Shown: piece after piece, positions 44,375 to 52,834 of the stretch
Numbering within the stretch: the first letter of the stretch is position 1
Layout: each line of letters begins with the position of its first letter
NCBI GenBank assembly: GCA_016291375.1
Contig: JAEEXE010000001.1
Span: forward strand, 1 to 64,000
DNA from: Butyrivibrio sp.
Lineage (GTDB): Bacteria > Bacillota > Clostridia > Lachnospirales > Lachnospiraceae
Direction: 5' to 3'
Length of the DNA stretch: 64,000 nucleotides
Made by a program: the position numbers and the translations under genes
The notes under the pieces: generated by a model
Told to the model about the DNA's origin: nothing
What the model saw: only the letters and a program-made list of their open reading frames with translations
Database searches by the model: none

Positions 44375-45763
44375 TTACGCGGCGTGTCCCTCCGCGAGGT
44401 TCTTAAGCCAGCGTTCTTTTTTTAGCCAGAAATAGAATATCGTAACTTTGATGAAATCAACAAGCTTGATATAGATAAAAAGCTGAATAGGGCCGATGCT
44501 TGTATATATTCCAAGGATAAGTATCATAGGGATCAATATAACAAGGGTTACCAGCGCATCCCCGTATGCTCCCATCTTGGTATCGCCTCCGGATCTGGCA
44601 ACCGCCTGCTGTGCGTTGATATAAACCCAAACAGGCATAAACAGTGCAAGTACAACTACCATTCTTTCGGTTATGCTGATCGCTTCCGGGCTAAGCCTTC
44701 CGTAGACGACGGGAACAAGCACTATCGTAAAGAAACCAAGAAGTGTCATAACGCACCCAAACACAATAGATCCGGATAAGAGCCAGTTCTTTTGATCACG
44801 TGCTTTTTCAAGATTTCCTTCTCCCAGCGTCTTACCTATTATAACGCTTGTTGCCGAATAAATTCCTCCGAATGCCACGAAAAAGAGATTTGCTATCGCA
44901 AAGCTCGCCGACATTCCGGATACGACTTCAGCGCCGCCTCTGCTGTTGAAGATAGCGGTATTTACCGTCTCGGAAAATACCCAAGTCATCTCGCAGAAAA
45001 GCATGAGAGCGCCCTTCTTAAGTATCTCACCAAAGAGCCTGAAGTCAACTTTAAAGCCTTTTCCGAATTCAATCGCAAACTCGGGCTTAACCTTAATATA
45101 TATGCCTAAAAAGATTAAAAATTCCACAGTTCTCGCAATAACGGTCGCAACCGCAGCTCCTCTTACGCCAAGCGCGGGGAACCCGAAGTGTCCGTAGATA
45201 AGAATATAGTTAAATACAGTATTGGTCAGTGTCGCGATAACCGTAACAACAAGCGGCGCCTTAACTCTTCCCATATCTCTCAGGGAGCTTGCAATGCTGA
45301 CGGACAGCGTCATAAGAGGTCCCATAAAGAACATTATGCGTATATATCTGACCGCCTCATCGAGGATAAGCGGCGCCTGGCTGTTTCCTATCAGCATAAG
45401 TGACAACACCTGCCTTGGGAAAACACGGCAAACAAAGAAATACGGTATAAATGCGGACATTCCCATGAATACCTTAAATACAAATGCCTGCTGCATTCCC
45501 GCCTTGTCTTTTGCCCCGAAAAACTGTGTTAAGAAGATTCCGCCTGCCATGGTTATTGTATTTACAAACACCATAAAAATAAACAGAATCTGGCCCGCAA
45601 CGTTAACTCCGGACATGGAGACATCTCCAAGCCCCGAGACCATAAAATTATCTATAAGCGATACCATGTTCTGAATAAGCGCCTGTAGCATGATCGGAAT
45701 CGCAATCGCAAGTGCGCTTTTGTAAAAAGACACATCACCGAATAAACTTTTTTTCTCTCTCAT
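44375..45763 (-). CDS. MATE-family multidrug efflux pump
   Basis: About 462 residues with twelve predicted helices in two halves, typical of MATE (NorM/DinF-type) antiporters that expel cationic compounds using sodium or proton gradients. The N-terminal helix reads ALAIAIPIMLQALIQNMVSL, with the family's DNFMVSGLGDVSM following; the second half starts near KKGALMLFCEMTWVFSETVN. The start at 45763 has GGGAG upstream; an ATG four codons earlier is possible. First gene of an operon with the ABC exporter. A TACAAT that may be its -10 lies about 70 bases upstream. Confidence 0.92.
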   Translation of the reverse strand: MREKKSLFGDVSFYKSALAIAIPIMLQALIQNMVSLIDNFMVSGLGDVSMSGVNVAGQILFIFMVFVNTITMAGGIFLTQFFGAKDKAGMQQAFVFKVFMGMSAFIPYFFVCRVFPRQVLSLMLIGNSQAPLILDEAVRYIRIMFFMGPLMTLSVSIASSLRDMGRVKAPLVVTVIATLTNTVFNYILIYGHFGFPALGVRGAAVATVIARTVEFLIFLGIYIKVKPEFAIEFGKGFKVDFRLFGEILKKGALMLFCEMTWVFSETVNTAIFNSRGGAEVVSGMSASFAIANLFFVAFGGIYSATSVIIGKTLGEGNLEKARDQKNWLLSGSIVFGCVMTLLGFFTIVLVPVVYGRLSPEAISITERMVVVLALFMPVWVYINAQQAVARSGGDTKMGAYGDALVTLVILIPMILILGIYTSIGPIQLFIYIKLVDFIKVTIFYFWLKKERWLKNLAEGHAA

Positions 45764-45990
45764 AACTTCTCCCATGTTTTGCCTGAAATACTCTCTGTTT
45801 CCATAACTTAAGTGTAAGTTTCTCTATTGTACTCTTTGTATGGGAAGAAATCCATTCAAAAAAGCATATAGGCTTATCATTTTCTGTGAAATCCGGGCCG
45901 AGATTCATTTAAGAATCAGTAGGTTTTCCGGTATAAATGGAATAATGGAATTGACAGCGGCCAAAAATTCTACGTAATACCGTCAATCGG

Positions 45991-46191
45991 CATGTATATC
46001 TACCTTTGCCTCAAATATGCATGCTTAATTGTTACGACTATCGGATGTTTTCGGCTGTGAAGCAACAAAAAAAACATGCATTAACTCTTTTTATCTTGTA
46101 ATGCATGCTTTTTCATTTTTTTGACAAATTGAAATAACGTAAATTCTTCCAAAAATGACATGCATATTAGCTAAAAGTAGGTATATGCATG
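45991..46191. repeat. Three 33-nt inverted repeats at exact 84-bp period
   Basis: CATGTATAT/ATATGCATG (45991-46023), CATGCATTA/TAATGCATG (46075-46107) and CATGCATAT/ATATGCATG (46159-46191). Each has 9-base arms and a 15-base loop; unit starts are 84 bases apart. Loops and the 51-base spacers are unrelated in sequence, so only the arms are conserved. Confidence 0.85.
46075..46107. terminator. Probable terminator (middle inverted repeat)
   Basis: The middle member of the array has eight A on its left and CTTTTTCATTTTTTT on its right. On the minus strand it would end transcription from the gene stopping at 46255, 150 bases upstream of it. Confidence 0.55.
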
Positions 46192-46254
46192 TACAAAACA
46201 CTGATTTGACTCTAAATCAAAGCCAAGAGTGACCTCTAATCAATCGGTTCTACA

Positions 46255-48201
46255 TTATACAAACTTGCTGCCTTTGTGTCTCTTGATCTCGAAGCTTCCG
46301 CCTGATGAGATCGTCTCTTTTACGAAGGCATTCATGATATCGTTGTAGCCGCGCTTATCATCCTTGCTGTAACCGGGCTGAAGCGAATCAAATTCACCGT
46401 TTTCATAAGTAACCGCGAGCGCATTGCTCTCATTGGTCTTGATAATGATAAGAGTCTTGGCTCCGCTGCTTACAACGGTATATTCATAATCATCTGTATC
46501 GAGGAAGCTCTCTATATCGGTAACGGCGCCTGCAACGGCATCCGCAAGATCTGTCGAAGAAGCTTGCGCTGTTTCTTCAAATGCAGCTTCTTCTGCAACA
46601 GGTTCTGTGAGAGCATCTACCTCTGCGTTTAATATATCGTCAAGGCTCCGGCCGGTGCTTTCTGCCACAGCAGCGTCATTCTCTGCTGCCGCCATTGCCG
46701 CCATAAGGGCATCCATCTCGGCTGCATCTGCAGTTGCTGCCTCAGGAGCAATTGCTTCCGGCGCTCCGGCCTCAGGTGCTGCCACATCAGGCATCTGTAT
46801 TTCTGCAGCTCCGGCGTCAGGTGCAATCGCTTCTGCCGCTGTCTCCTGCGCAACAACGTCTCCGAGCGAAGGCTCCTCTAATGCAGGCTCTTCTATTGCG
46901 GGCTCTTCAAGAACAGGCTCCTCGATATCGGGAATTTCGATCGTTTCGGGTGTAGGCTCCGCAAGTGCCTCTGCCGCGATATCAGGCATCTCTGCGGGTG
47001 CTTCTGCTGCAATATCAGGCATTGCTTCCGGCGTAGGCTCTTCTGCCGGCATTGCAGCTTCCGATGCAGCTACGAGCGCTTCAAGCTCAGCTGCCTGTTC
47101 TTCTGTTGTCAATGCTGATCCAAGTACTTCCAACTCAGATGCCTGCTCATCTGTTGCCGGTGCGGCGCCCAGATCAAGCGCGTCGTCCGCCATAGCGGAA
47201 ATATCAATATCGGGTGCAGCCTCTGCAGGTGCTGCATCCGGTGCGAGCTCAGGCATTGCCTGTGCAAGTGCTTCATTTGCAACATCGCTTGCTCCCATTG
47301 CAGCAAGCATAGCATCTATATCTGTTGCACCGCCGTCTGCGGGTGCTTCTGCCGAAATATCAGGTGCTGCATTCGCAGCAGGTTCTTCCATCGCAGGAAT
47401 CTCTGCCGTAGGTTCTGTGATTGCATCCGATGAAGGCTCTGCAATAGCTTCCGCAGGCATTTCTTCCGCAGGAATATCAGCTGCCGCAGGTTCAGCTTCT
47501 GCTGCCGCAGCAGCCATAAGGGCATCAACATCGGAAGCTGTCTCGGCATTTGCCATTGCGGCGAGCATAGCATCTACATCTACAGGCGCAGCCTCAGGTG
47601 CAGGTTCCTCTGCAGGAATCTCCGCTCCGGTAGCTTCACTTCCGCTTGCAGCCAACATAGCATCAATATCAACAGCTTCCGCCGCCGGTTCAGCCACTGC
47701 TTCGCCTGCCATAGCTGCCATTGCCGCCATTGCATCGGCTTCCGCCGTTTCAGCGGGACTTGCGGGGATCTCGGCGTCAGGCGCTGCCTCCGCTGCCGCT
47801 GTTTTAGCCTTTTCTTCGGCTAATATCTCTTCAAGATCCGGAATATCCGGCTCTGCCACTGTATCCATTTCAGGTGTGGCTTCCGCCACCGGTTCTGCCG
47901 GCACTTCCGGTGCCGCTTCGGGGATAACCTCTGCCGCCGCTTCGGGAACTGCCTCTGCTGCTACTTCGGGCACAGCTTCTGCCTCCGGAGCAGGCGCAGC
48001 CGCTTTCTTACGGGTTCTCTTTGGCTTGGGAGCCTCTTCCACAGGTGCTTCAGGCACAGTTTCTTCAACAGCTTCCGCCTCTGCGCTCGCAGCAGCTGCC
48101 GCAGCATTCTCTTCAGCTTTCATAGCCGCCAAAAGATCGTCAACATTCGCAGTAGATAAATCCTGTCCGTTAAGAATATCCTGAGTGCTCATGCCTTCCA
48201 T
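46255..48201 (-). CDS. Ala/Glu/Pro-rich protein with repeated D-x-D-A-[ML]-[ML]-A-A motif and small C-terminal domain
   Basis: A 648-residue, very acidic, low-complexity protein. About eight short amphipathic motifs stand out: NVDDLLAAMKAEE (19-31), DLEEILAEE (122-130), DIDAMLAAS (178-186), DVDAMLAAMANAE (208-220), DVDALMAAAAAE (224-235), DIDAMLAAM (294-302), EMDALMAAMAAAE (495-507) and SLDDILNAEVDAL (519-531). They resemble the CheY-binding N-terminal peptide of FliM/FliY (S-x-x-E-I-D-A-L-L). A basic patch KPKRTRKK lies at 59-66. The last 100 residues (from about 551) are ordinary in composition and form a small unknown domain. No signal or membrane helix. GGAG precedes the ATG. Function unknown; a cytoplasmic multivalent scaffold is my inference. 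Confidence 0.8.
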   Translation of the reverse strand: MEGMSTQDILNGQDLSTANVDDLLAAMKAEENAAAAAASAEAEAVEETVPEAPVEEAPKPKRTRKKAAAPAPEAEAVPEVAAEAVPEAAAEVIPEAAPEVPAEPVAEATPEMDTVAEPDIPDLEEILAEEKAKTAAAEAAPDAEIPASPAETAEADAMAAMAAMAGEAVAEPAAEAVDIDAMLAASGSEATGAEIPAEEPAPEAAPVDVDAMLAAMANAETASDVDALMAAAAAEAEPAAADIPAEEMPAEAIAEPSSDAITEPTAEIPAMEEPAANAAPDISAEAPADGGATDIDAMLAAMGASDVANEALAQAMPELAPDAAPAEAAPDIDISAMADDALDLGAAPATDEQASELEVLGSALTTEEQAAELEALVAASEAAMPAEEPTPEAMPDIAAEAPAEMPDIAAEALAEPTPETIEIPDIEEPVLEEPAIEEPALEEPSLGDVVAQETAAEAIAPDAGAAEIQMPDVAAPEAGAPEAIAPEAATADAAEMDALMAAMAAAENDAAVAESTGRSLDDILNAEVDALTEPVAEEAAFEETAQASSTDLADAVAGAVTDIESFLDTDDYEYTVVSSGAKTLIIIKTNESNALAVTYENGEFDSLQPGYSKDDKRGYNDIMNAFVKETISSGGSFEIKRHKGSKFV

Positions 48202-48389
48202 ATAAAGTCTCCTTTCGAACCGATAAACCCTTCAAATATATTACTGTCGCTATACTATGACATAGGGCTCAAAAATCTCCAATATCATCATAGAATAGCA
48301 ACATATTTTTCACTATAAACCGTCTACTAATATTATCTAATATTTCATACCGAATTAACAGTAAATTTTTTATGAATTCAGAAATATAA

Positions 48390-48428
48390 AAGGTTTGGAC
48401 TTTGGGACTGTGCCCATAGTTCAAACCT
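48390..48428 (-). terminator. Terminator of the LanM-like/two-component operon
   Basis: AGGTTTGGACTTTGGG pairs with CCCATAGTTCAAACCT with one mismatch and a G-T pair around a 7-base loop. The minus strand then has TTTTATATTTC. It begins 27 bases past the kinase stop. Confidence 0.75.
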
Positions 48429-48455
48429 CTTGTCCTTTATAAAATGATATAGATG

Positions 48456-49724
48456 TCACAATATCAGCTCTACAACAAAGTTTCCGTCTTCGACTTTGAT
48501 GTCCATGTGACCATCATACTTATTAATGACTGTCTTTACGTTATCAAGGCCGTGTCCGTGGAGTTCTTTATCTTCTTTGGTCGTTACAAGCTTACCATTT
48601 TCATATTTAAGTTCCTTGTGGATCGGGTTCTTTTGCAGGATACACAAAACATCGTTGTATGGATAGCACACAAGTCTTATCTCATCGCCGCTTTCGCAGG
48701 CCTCGATCGCATTGTTCATAATATTGGAAAAGATAATACAAAGCTCATAATCATCCGCTTTATTTTCCTTAAGAAGCGCGACCTGATACGTGAATGTAAT
48801 TCCTTTCTCCTCGCACATATCGGCACACCGTCCCAGTATTCCGTCAACAGCAACATTTCCGGAAATAATAGCCTTGCTGTATTTTTTCGAATCTTCGACA
48901 AGACCGCCGCAATACTTCTTAAGACCTTCCGTATCTCCGGCCTCTGCAAGGGAACTTAGCGCATAGATGTGTGCCTTAAAATCATGTCTGCATGATCTTA
49001 GCTTTTTCTCACTCTCCAAAATCGCATCAATCTGCTCTTTTTGCGAATTTAATGTATTTTTTTGGCATTCCGAAACAAATCTTTCATGCATTCGCGATTT
49101 TTCCAAATAGATTAAGTACATTACAAGTATATAAAAAATAAAACTCATGATAGTAACCGAGTTTACATACACCTCGGTTTTAATTCTACTTCCATTTGAA
49201 AACATGGATTCTTTTTCGGCAAATGCAATTCCCACCAACAGGGTGCAAATATTCAAAAGAACTATCTGCATTGCACTAAGCTCTAAGCCATGCGTATTAA
49301 TTCTAGTTTTGTACACAAAATACAAGAGTCCGCACACAACAAAAACTTCAAGAAATCTGATGGAATAATTATCTAACAAGATTCTCTGAAAAATAGCATT
49401 GGCAGTATCAATCAAAGTATTAACTATTGATGATATTGTCGTAGGAATACCCAAAATCGGAAAATAGAGCCCTAACCACTTAAGAGTTTTTCCTTTTAAT
49501 AAAAAAGGAATAATAGCACCGGTCAGCAATGTGATTACAGCAGTAGTGATAAAGCCTCCTGTTATAGCTGATATTCCTTCAAGCAACACGCTTACGCCGA
49601 CTAGAATAAGTATAGAAAAAAAAGCGTTTTTCTTGTATCGCGCTCCAAATATCAATCTGTAAATTATCAAATATATGCATAGGTCAAAAAACACAAATAA
49701 ACATTCCAATAAATAATTTACCAT
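48456..49724 (-). CDS. AgrC-like membrane sensor histidine kinase (GHKL, HPK10 type)
   Basis: A 422-residue kinase with six or seven helices in the first 200 residues and no large external domain, the layout used for peptide or membrane-stress sensing. The phosphoacceptor His is in CRHDFKAHIYALSSLAEAGD (about residue 240); the N box is SNIMNNAIEACES and the G box GHGLDNVK. The start overlaps the end of the response regulator gene by seven bases, so the two are coupled. Last gene of the operon that begins with the LanM-like protein. No AgrB or recognisable AgrD is present, so the signal is unknown. Confidence 0.9.
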   Translation of the reverse strand: MVNYLLECLFVFFDLCIYLIIYRLIFGARYKKNAFFSILILVGVSVLLEGISAITGGFITTAVITLLTGAIIPFLLKGKTLKWLGLYFPILGIPTTISSIVNTLIDTANAIFQRILLDNYSIRFLEVFVVCGLLYFVYKTRINTHGLELSAMQIVLLNICTLLVGIAFAEKESMFSNGSRIKTEVYVNSVTIMSFIFYILVMYLIYLEKSRMHERFVSECQKNTLNSQKEQIDAILESEKKLRSCRHDFKAHIYALSSLAEAGDTEGLKKYCGGLVEDSKKYSKAIISGNVAVDGILGRCADMCEEKGITFTYQVALLKENKADDYELCIIFSNIMNNAIEACESGDEIRLVCYPYNDVLCILQKNPIHKELKYENGKLVTTKEDKELHGHGLDNVKTVINKYDGHMDIKVEDGNFVVELIL

Positions 49725-50440
49725 CCCATACGTCCTTTAACTTTAGCAAGTACATAATCATCATATTTATTCTTTACATCTTCAGAAAAACTTCTTCCAA
49801 GCGGAATAGCCTCTTCATTATCGATGCATATCTCATTGTATTTGATCCTTTGTACATGAGATAAGTTAACTATATACGACCTATGGATACGAACAAATCT
49901 ATTTTCGAGCTTTTTTAAAAAAGATGTCACTCCCATTCTTTCCGAAGCAGTTTCTTTTCCGTTTGACAATTTGGCAACAAGATAGTTTCCGTCTGATTTG
50001 ATATAAAGAATATCATCATAGTTATAAACCTTATCACCAAAGGTAATGCCTTCCTTATTGCTGTATTCCTTATATATATTCCTAATCCACTCGCACACTA
50101 GCTTTTTATCAAGCGGCTTATTCATAAAGCCGACTACTCTAAGTCCAAAAGCCTGTTGCATTGCTTCGGTGTGACTTGTTATAAAAATAATTTTTTCGAC
50201 AGCGGAATTTTTTTGTAGACTGTTTTTTATCTCAATACCTGTTTTACCGGGCATCTCGACATCAAGAAACAGAATATTTATAGAGACATCCCCTGAAGAC
50301 AGCTTTTTATCAAGCTCCTCTCCGTTTTTGCATAAGATAAAATTATACTGCGCCCCGGATACAGAAAAAAATTCATTCACACAATCTTGGATGAATTCTC
50401 TGATCCTCTCATCATCATCGCAAATAGCTATTGTGAACAT
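49718..50440 (-). CDS. LytTR-family response regulator (AgrA-like)
   Basis: A 240-residue regulator: receiver domain with ICDDDERIREF and phospho-Asp in LFLDVEMPGKTG (about residue 58), then a LytTR DNA-binding domain with FVRIHRSYIVNLSHVQRI near residue 190. LytTR proteins bind paired 9-base direct repeats about one turn upstream of the -35; such repeats (TTGTCGTTC, twice) occur at both 52876 and 56067, so this regulator probably activates its own operon and the ABC operon. GGGGAGAG precedes the ATG. Confidence 0.93.
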   Translation of the reverse strand: MFTIAICDDDERIREFIQDCVNEFFSVSGAQYNFILCKNGEELDKKLSSGDVSINILFLDVEMPGKTGIEIKNSLQKNSAVEKIIFITSHTEAMQQAFGLRVVGFMNKPLDKKLVCEWIRNIYKEYSNKEGITFGDKVYNYDDILYIKSDGNYLVAKLSNGKETASERMGVTSFLKKLENRFVRIHRSYIVNLSHVQRIKYNEICIDNEEAIPLGRSFSEDVKNKYDDYVLAKVKGRMGW

Positions 50441-50498
50441 ATTACTCTCTCCCCCACTATAAGTGTTTTATCATTCCTCTTTGTCCATAATAGCACAT

Positions 50499-50522
50499 CA
50501 GGAGCCGAATAATCGACTCCTG
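50499..50522 (-). other. Stable hairpin ahead of the response regulator gene
   Basis: CAGGAG-TCGA-TTAT-TCGG-CTCCTG on the minus strand makes a 10-bp stem with a 4-base loop, about 60 bases before the response regulator ATG. The T run lies before, not after, the stem, so it is not a standard terminator. It may be a processing or stability element. Confidence 0.4.
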
Positions 50523-50567
50523 CGCAAAAAAAATTCCTCATAAGAAAACGCTCAAACTCATATCTCA

Positions 50568-50636
50568 CTAGTAAATAAGTTCCCCCCATGAAAAAAGACA
50601 CATTGACATGATACAACTCATAATCTGATATCCCAT
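50568..50636 (-). CDS. Candidate 22-residue peptide
   Basis: An ATG at 50636 has the best ribosome site of this stretch (AAGGAGG, eight bases upstream). The frame codes 22 residues beginning MGYQIMSCIMSMCLFSWG and stops at 50568. It is hydrophobic, with two Cys and several Met, and lies between the 100-residue membrane protein and the response regulator, where a signal peptide would be expected. A competing 86-residue frame over the same bases has no ribosome site. This is a weak call. Confidence 0.25.
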   Translation of the reverse strand: MGYQIMSCIMSMCLFSWGELIY

Positions 50637-50663
50637 TCTTCGTTCCTCCTTCCATCGTTTGCT

Positions 50664-50966
50664 TTATTGAAAGTAACTTATCTGGCATAAAAGCCAGGCT
50701 ATTACCAATACAAGATTTAATCCCGCCAATACCTTTTCCGGCGGCTCCATATCCAAAATAAACCTTGAATTATTATTTTTATCTTCCCGAAAAAGAATTC
50801 TGTAAATAAACATCAGCGAAAAGGCTGATAATATAACATAATTCGATATATAAAATCCTTCTGTCAAACCTTCGTTTCTGTTGAATGCTGACAATAGTAC
50901 CGCCACGATCAAAGCAAAAGTAAATGCCAGTCTCTGGACTGTAATGCCGTGTTTTATAGAATCCAT
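50664..50966 (-). CDS. Small membrane protein in the LanM-like operon
   Basis: A 100-residue protein with three predicted helices: LAFTFALIVAVLLSAF, GFYISNYVILSAFSLMFIYR and a C-terminal VLAGLNLVLVIAWLLCQI, with a charged loop (REDKNNNSRF) between the second and third. Its start overlaps the end of the LanM-like gene by 13 bases, so translation is coupled. It is too short for AgrB and lacks that family's His/Cys protease residues. I do not recognise it; an immunity or anchoring role is possible by context. Confidence 0.7.
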   Translation of the reverse strand: MDSIKHGITVQRLAFTFALIVAVLLSAFNRNEGLTEGFYISNYVILSAFSLMFIYRILFREDKNNNSRFILDMEPPEKVLAGLNLVLVIAWLLCQISYFQ

Positions 50967-52573
50967 TCATTCACCACACTTTCTATATTTTTGTCATTAT
51001 CAAAGTAAGCTAAGCTGCAGTGATCGTAGTCAAATGCACTCCTTATAAAATCAATCTGTTTTTCTTTATCTTCTTTAGAAAAATCATCGAGCTTATTTAT
51101 TATGCATTCTAACGGAGATTCGTAGCGTCTTTTAAGCGCCCTGTCCCATTCCTGGGTATAGACTGTTCTGTCCTTTAATAGCGTTGTGAAATAAGGCACA
51201 TCACCTCTCATCAACTGCTGTATCTCATGCTTAAGCGAATACTCATCTATACTGCTGTCTGTAAAAACTAATTTTATATAATCCTGCGTAGTCTCTTTAT
51301 CCTTTAAAAGCTCAGGTGAATTAAGCTTTTTTAGCATTTGAGAATAAAATTCGCGGTTTCTTAAACTTATTCTTATCTTGGTATTTTCATAATCTTTTAA
51401 AAGCTTATATATAGCAGGGAGGCTATCCATGATATTGTCATAGCCTTCATCAAACCCTTCTATAACATCATCAACATACTCCCATACGGGAACGCTTTCG
51501 CCGGACAACTTCGGTAAATGCGTATGTTTTCCTTTGTATTTTCTGACTTCCCATCGCTCTTTTGCCTTGGACGTGAACTCATCTGTTATATCACTCTCGG
51601 AACGAGCAACAAATATCACATCTCCCAAAGCGTTGTGCTCTATTATATCTTTGTTTTCCCTGCTGTAATGCATAGGAATGATCGCTGTCTTAAATACAGA
51701 TCTATCAAAAAGCTTTTTCCCTTTGGTCATCTTTTTTGAAAAAAGATTGGTCGAAGATAATGTTTCCGCATCGATAAGCACCGGATATTTGCCAACGGCG
51801 TATACTTTTCTGTCATCTATATCAACAGCGTTCATCAAATACGCCAAAGCAAGCATAAATCCCGCATTCTTATAAAACTCTCTTATATCACTTTCAGTAT
51901 TACATCTGTAGTTAGTGACATGCTCGGCCCAGAAATATTTATTTCCCTGAAGCATATTCAAAATCTTGTAATTATCATCACCGCTTACAAGCTTTATCAG
52001 TTTGCCATACAGCTCAAATATTCTTCCGCTCTCAGGTTTGTAGATGACATAGTCTTCATTTATCTTGCATCTGACCGTGCATTTCCCGCTGTTTCTTTTA
52101 TCTCCGAGAAATTCCACTTCCTGAAGAACGTATTCACCGGCTCTTTTAAGAAGTCTCTTGGTCCTTAGCTTATCCAGATCGTTCAAGTATCTTTTTATCA
52201 CTTCCAAGAGGAAAGCATAGCCAAGATCCATGGTACGATGAATTCTTTCGTGCCAAAGCTTGTATCTGGCAATGAATCTCTCATAGTAGTACTTGTCAAA
52301 AAAGCGATCTATGTACTGTTTATACTGTGAATCGGGATAAAGATCCCAGAATTCAAAAACGCCTTGTCTCTGCTCGTTAATATCAGCTATCAACAGCGTC
52401 TGACTTATATCTCTTAATTCCCCCTTGAGATATTCCTTAAACTGCTTTTTGATCTTCCTTACATTTATGAGTTCTCTTTCGGCTTCTTCATAGCCTCTTG
52501 TCAGTACGGATAAGTCCTTTTCGAAATCCCTAAGCTTCTCTTTTACCAAAGATTCATATATGGATTCAAACAT
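50954..52573 (-). CDS. Stand-alone LanM-type dehydratase (DUF4135-like), degenerate, no cyclase domain
   Basis: About 539 residues. The middle matches class II lanthipeptide synthetase LanM dehydratase domains: YVIYKPESGRIFELYGKLIK, YFWAEHV, FYKNAGFMLALAYLMNAVDI, YPVLIDAETL and MRGDVPYFTTLL near the end. LanM proteins are about 1,000 residues with a C-terminal LanC cyclase; that is missing here. Key positions differ from the consensus as I know it: GDxH is GDKR (157-160), D-x-H-x-x-N is DIDDRK (251-256) and RpT is RNR (405-407), while YKP Lys (179) and LID Asp (268) remain. The start at 52573 is chosen for AAGGAG; a TTG further up is unlikely. No precursor peptide is obvious. Confidence 0.8.
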   Translation of the reverse strand: MFESIYESLVKEKLRDFEKDLSVLTRGYEEAERELINVRKIKKQFKEYLKGELRDISQTLLIADINEQRQGVFEFWDLYPDSQYKQYIDRFFDKYYYERFIARYKLWHERIHRTMDLGYAFLLEVIKRYLNDLDKLRTKRLLKRAGEYVLQEVEFLGDKRNSGKCTVRCKINEDYVIYKPESGRIFELYGKLIKLVSGDDNYKILNMLQGNKYFWAEHVTNYRCNTESDIREFYKNAGFMLALAYLMNAVDIDDRKVYAVGKYPVLIDAETLSSTNLFSKKMTKGKKLFDRSVFKTAIIPMHYSRENKDIIEHNALGDVIFVARSESDITDEFTSKAKERWEVRKYKGKHTHLPKLSGESVPVWEYVDDVIEGFDEGYDNIMDSLPAIYKLLKDYENTKIRISLRNREFYSQMLKKLNSPELLKDKETTQDYIKLVFTDSSIDEYSLKHEIQQLMRGDVPYFTTLLKDRTVYTQEWDRALKRRYESPLECIINKLDDFSKEDKEKQIDFIRSAFDYDHCSLAYFDNDKNIESVVNEWIL

Positions 52574-52632
52574 ATACTTCTCCTTGGTAGTACTCTTTTC
52601 CTTCAACGTCTTCCCTCACCTTTAGAATAAGA

Positions 52633-52656
52633 CCGGAGTATCACGACATACTCCGG
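52633..52656 (-). terminator. Attenuator-like hairpin before the LanM-like gene
   Basis: CCGGAGTAT and ATACTCCGG form a perfect 9-bp stem with a 6-base loop, followed on the minus strand by the T-rich TCTTATTCTA. It sits 60 bases before the ATG, inside the transcript, so it could limit read-through as seen between lanA and lanM genes. Confidence 0.6.
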
Positions 52657-52834
52657 CCTGCTTTTGGCATAACATTATGGATAAAAAATAATAATCAGGT
52701 TATAGTAGTTTTGGTTTTATCCACTTATATCAATAATGATGTTAGAGACTTTGTTATTCATGTACACTTAATTGTTCATTGTGTTTTGACTTCCCCCATA
52801 ATGTTATGGTAAGGCGTTAGACCCTTACACCCCA

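Larger units (their letters stand above)
45776..46254. other. Long intergenic region with evenly spaced inverted repeats
   Basis: About 490 bases between the MATE start and the stop of the Ala/Glu/Pro-rich gene. No gene with a ribosome site is visible. It should hold the MATE-operon promoter (near 45830) and the 3' end of the other transcript. Its main content is the array of ATGCAT-based inverted repeats listed separately. Confidence 0.7.

Noticed and set aside
45991-46191. CRISPR array
   Set aside because: Only the 9-base arms are conserved, loops differ, three units only and no cas gene nearby.
46607-48184. Long plus-strand frame rich in Ser/Ala opposite the Ala/Glu/Pro-rich gene
   Set aside because: Mirror of a repetitive GC-biased gene; no ribosome site, while the minus-strand frame has one and shows motif structure.
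50428-50688. 86-codon frame between the small membrane protein and the response regulator
   Set aside because: No ribosome site at either ATG, overlaps both neighbours, composition not protein-like; the 22-codon frame in another register has the real AAGGAGG site.
50664-50966. AgrB-type peptide-processing protease
   Set aside because: 100 residues with three helices is about half the family length, and the His/Cys protease residues are not present.
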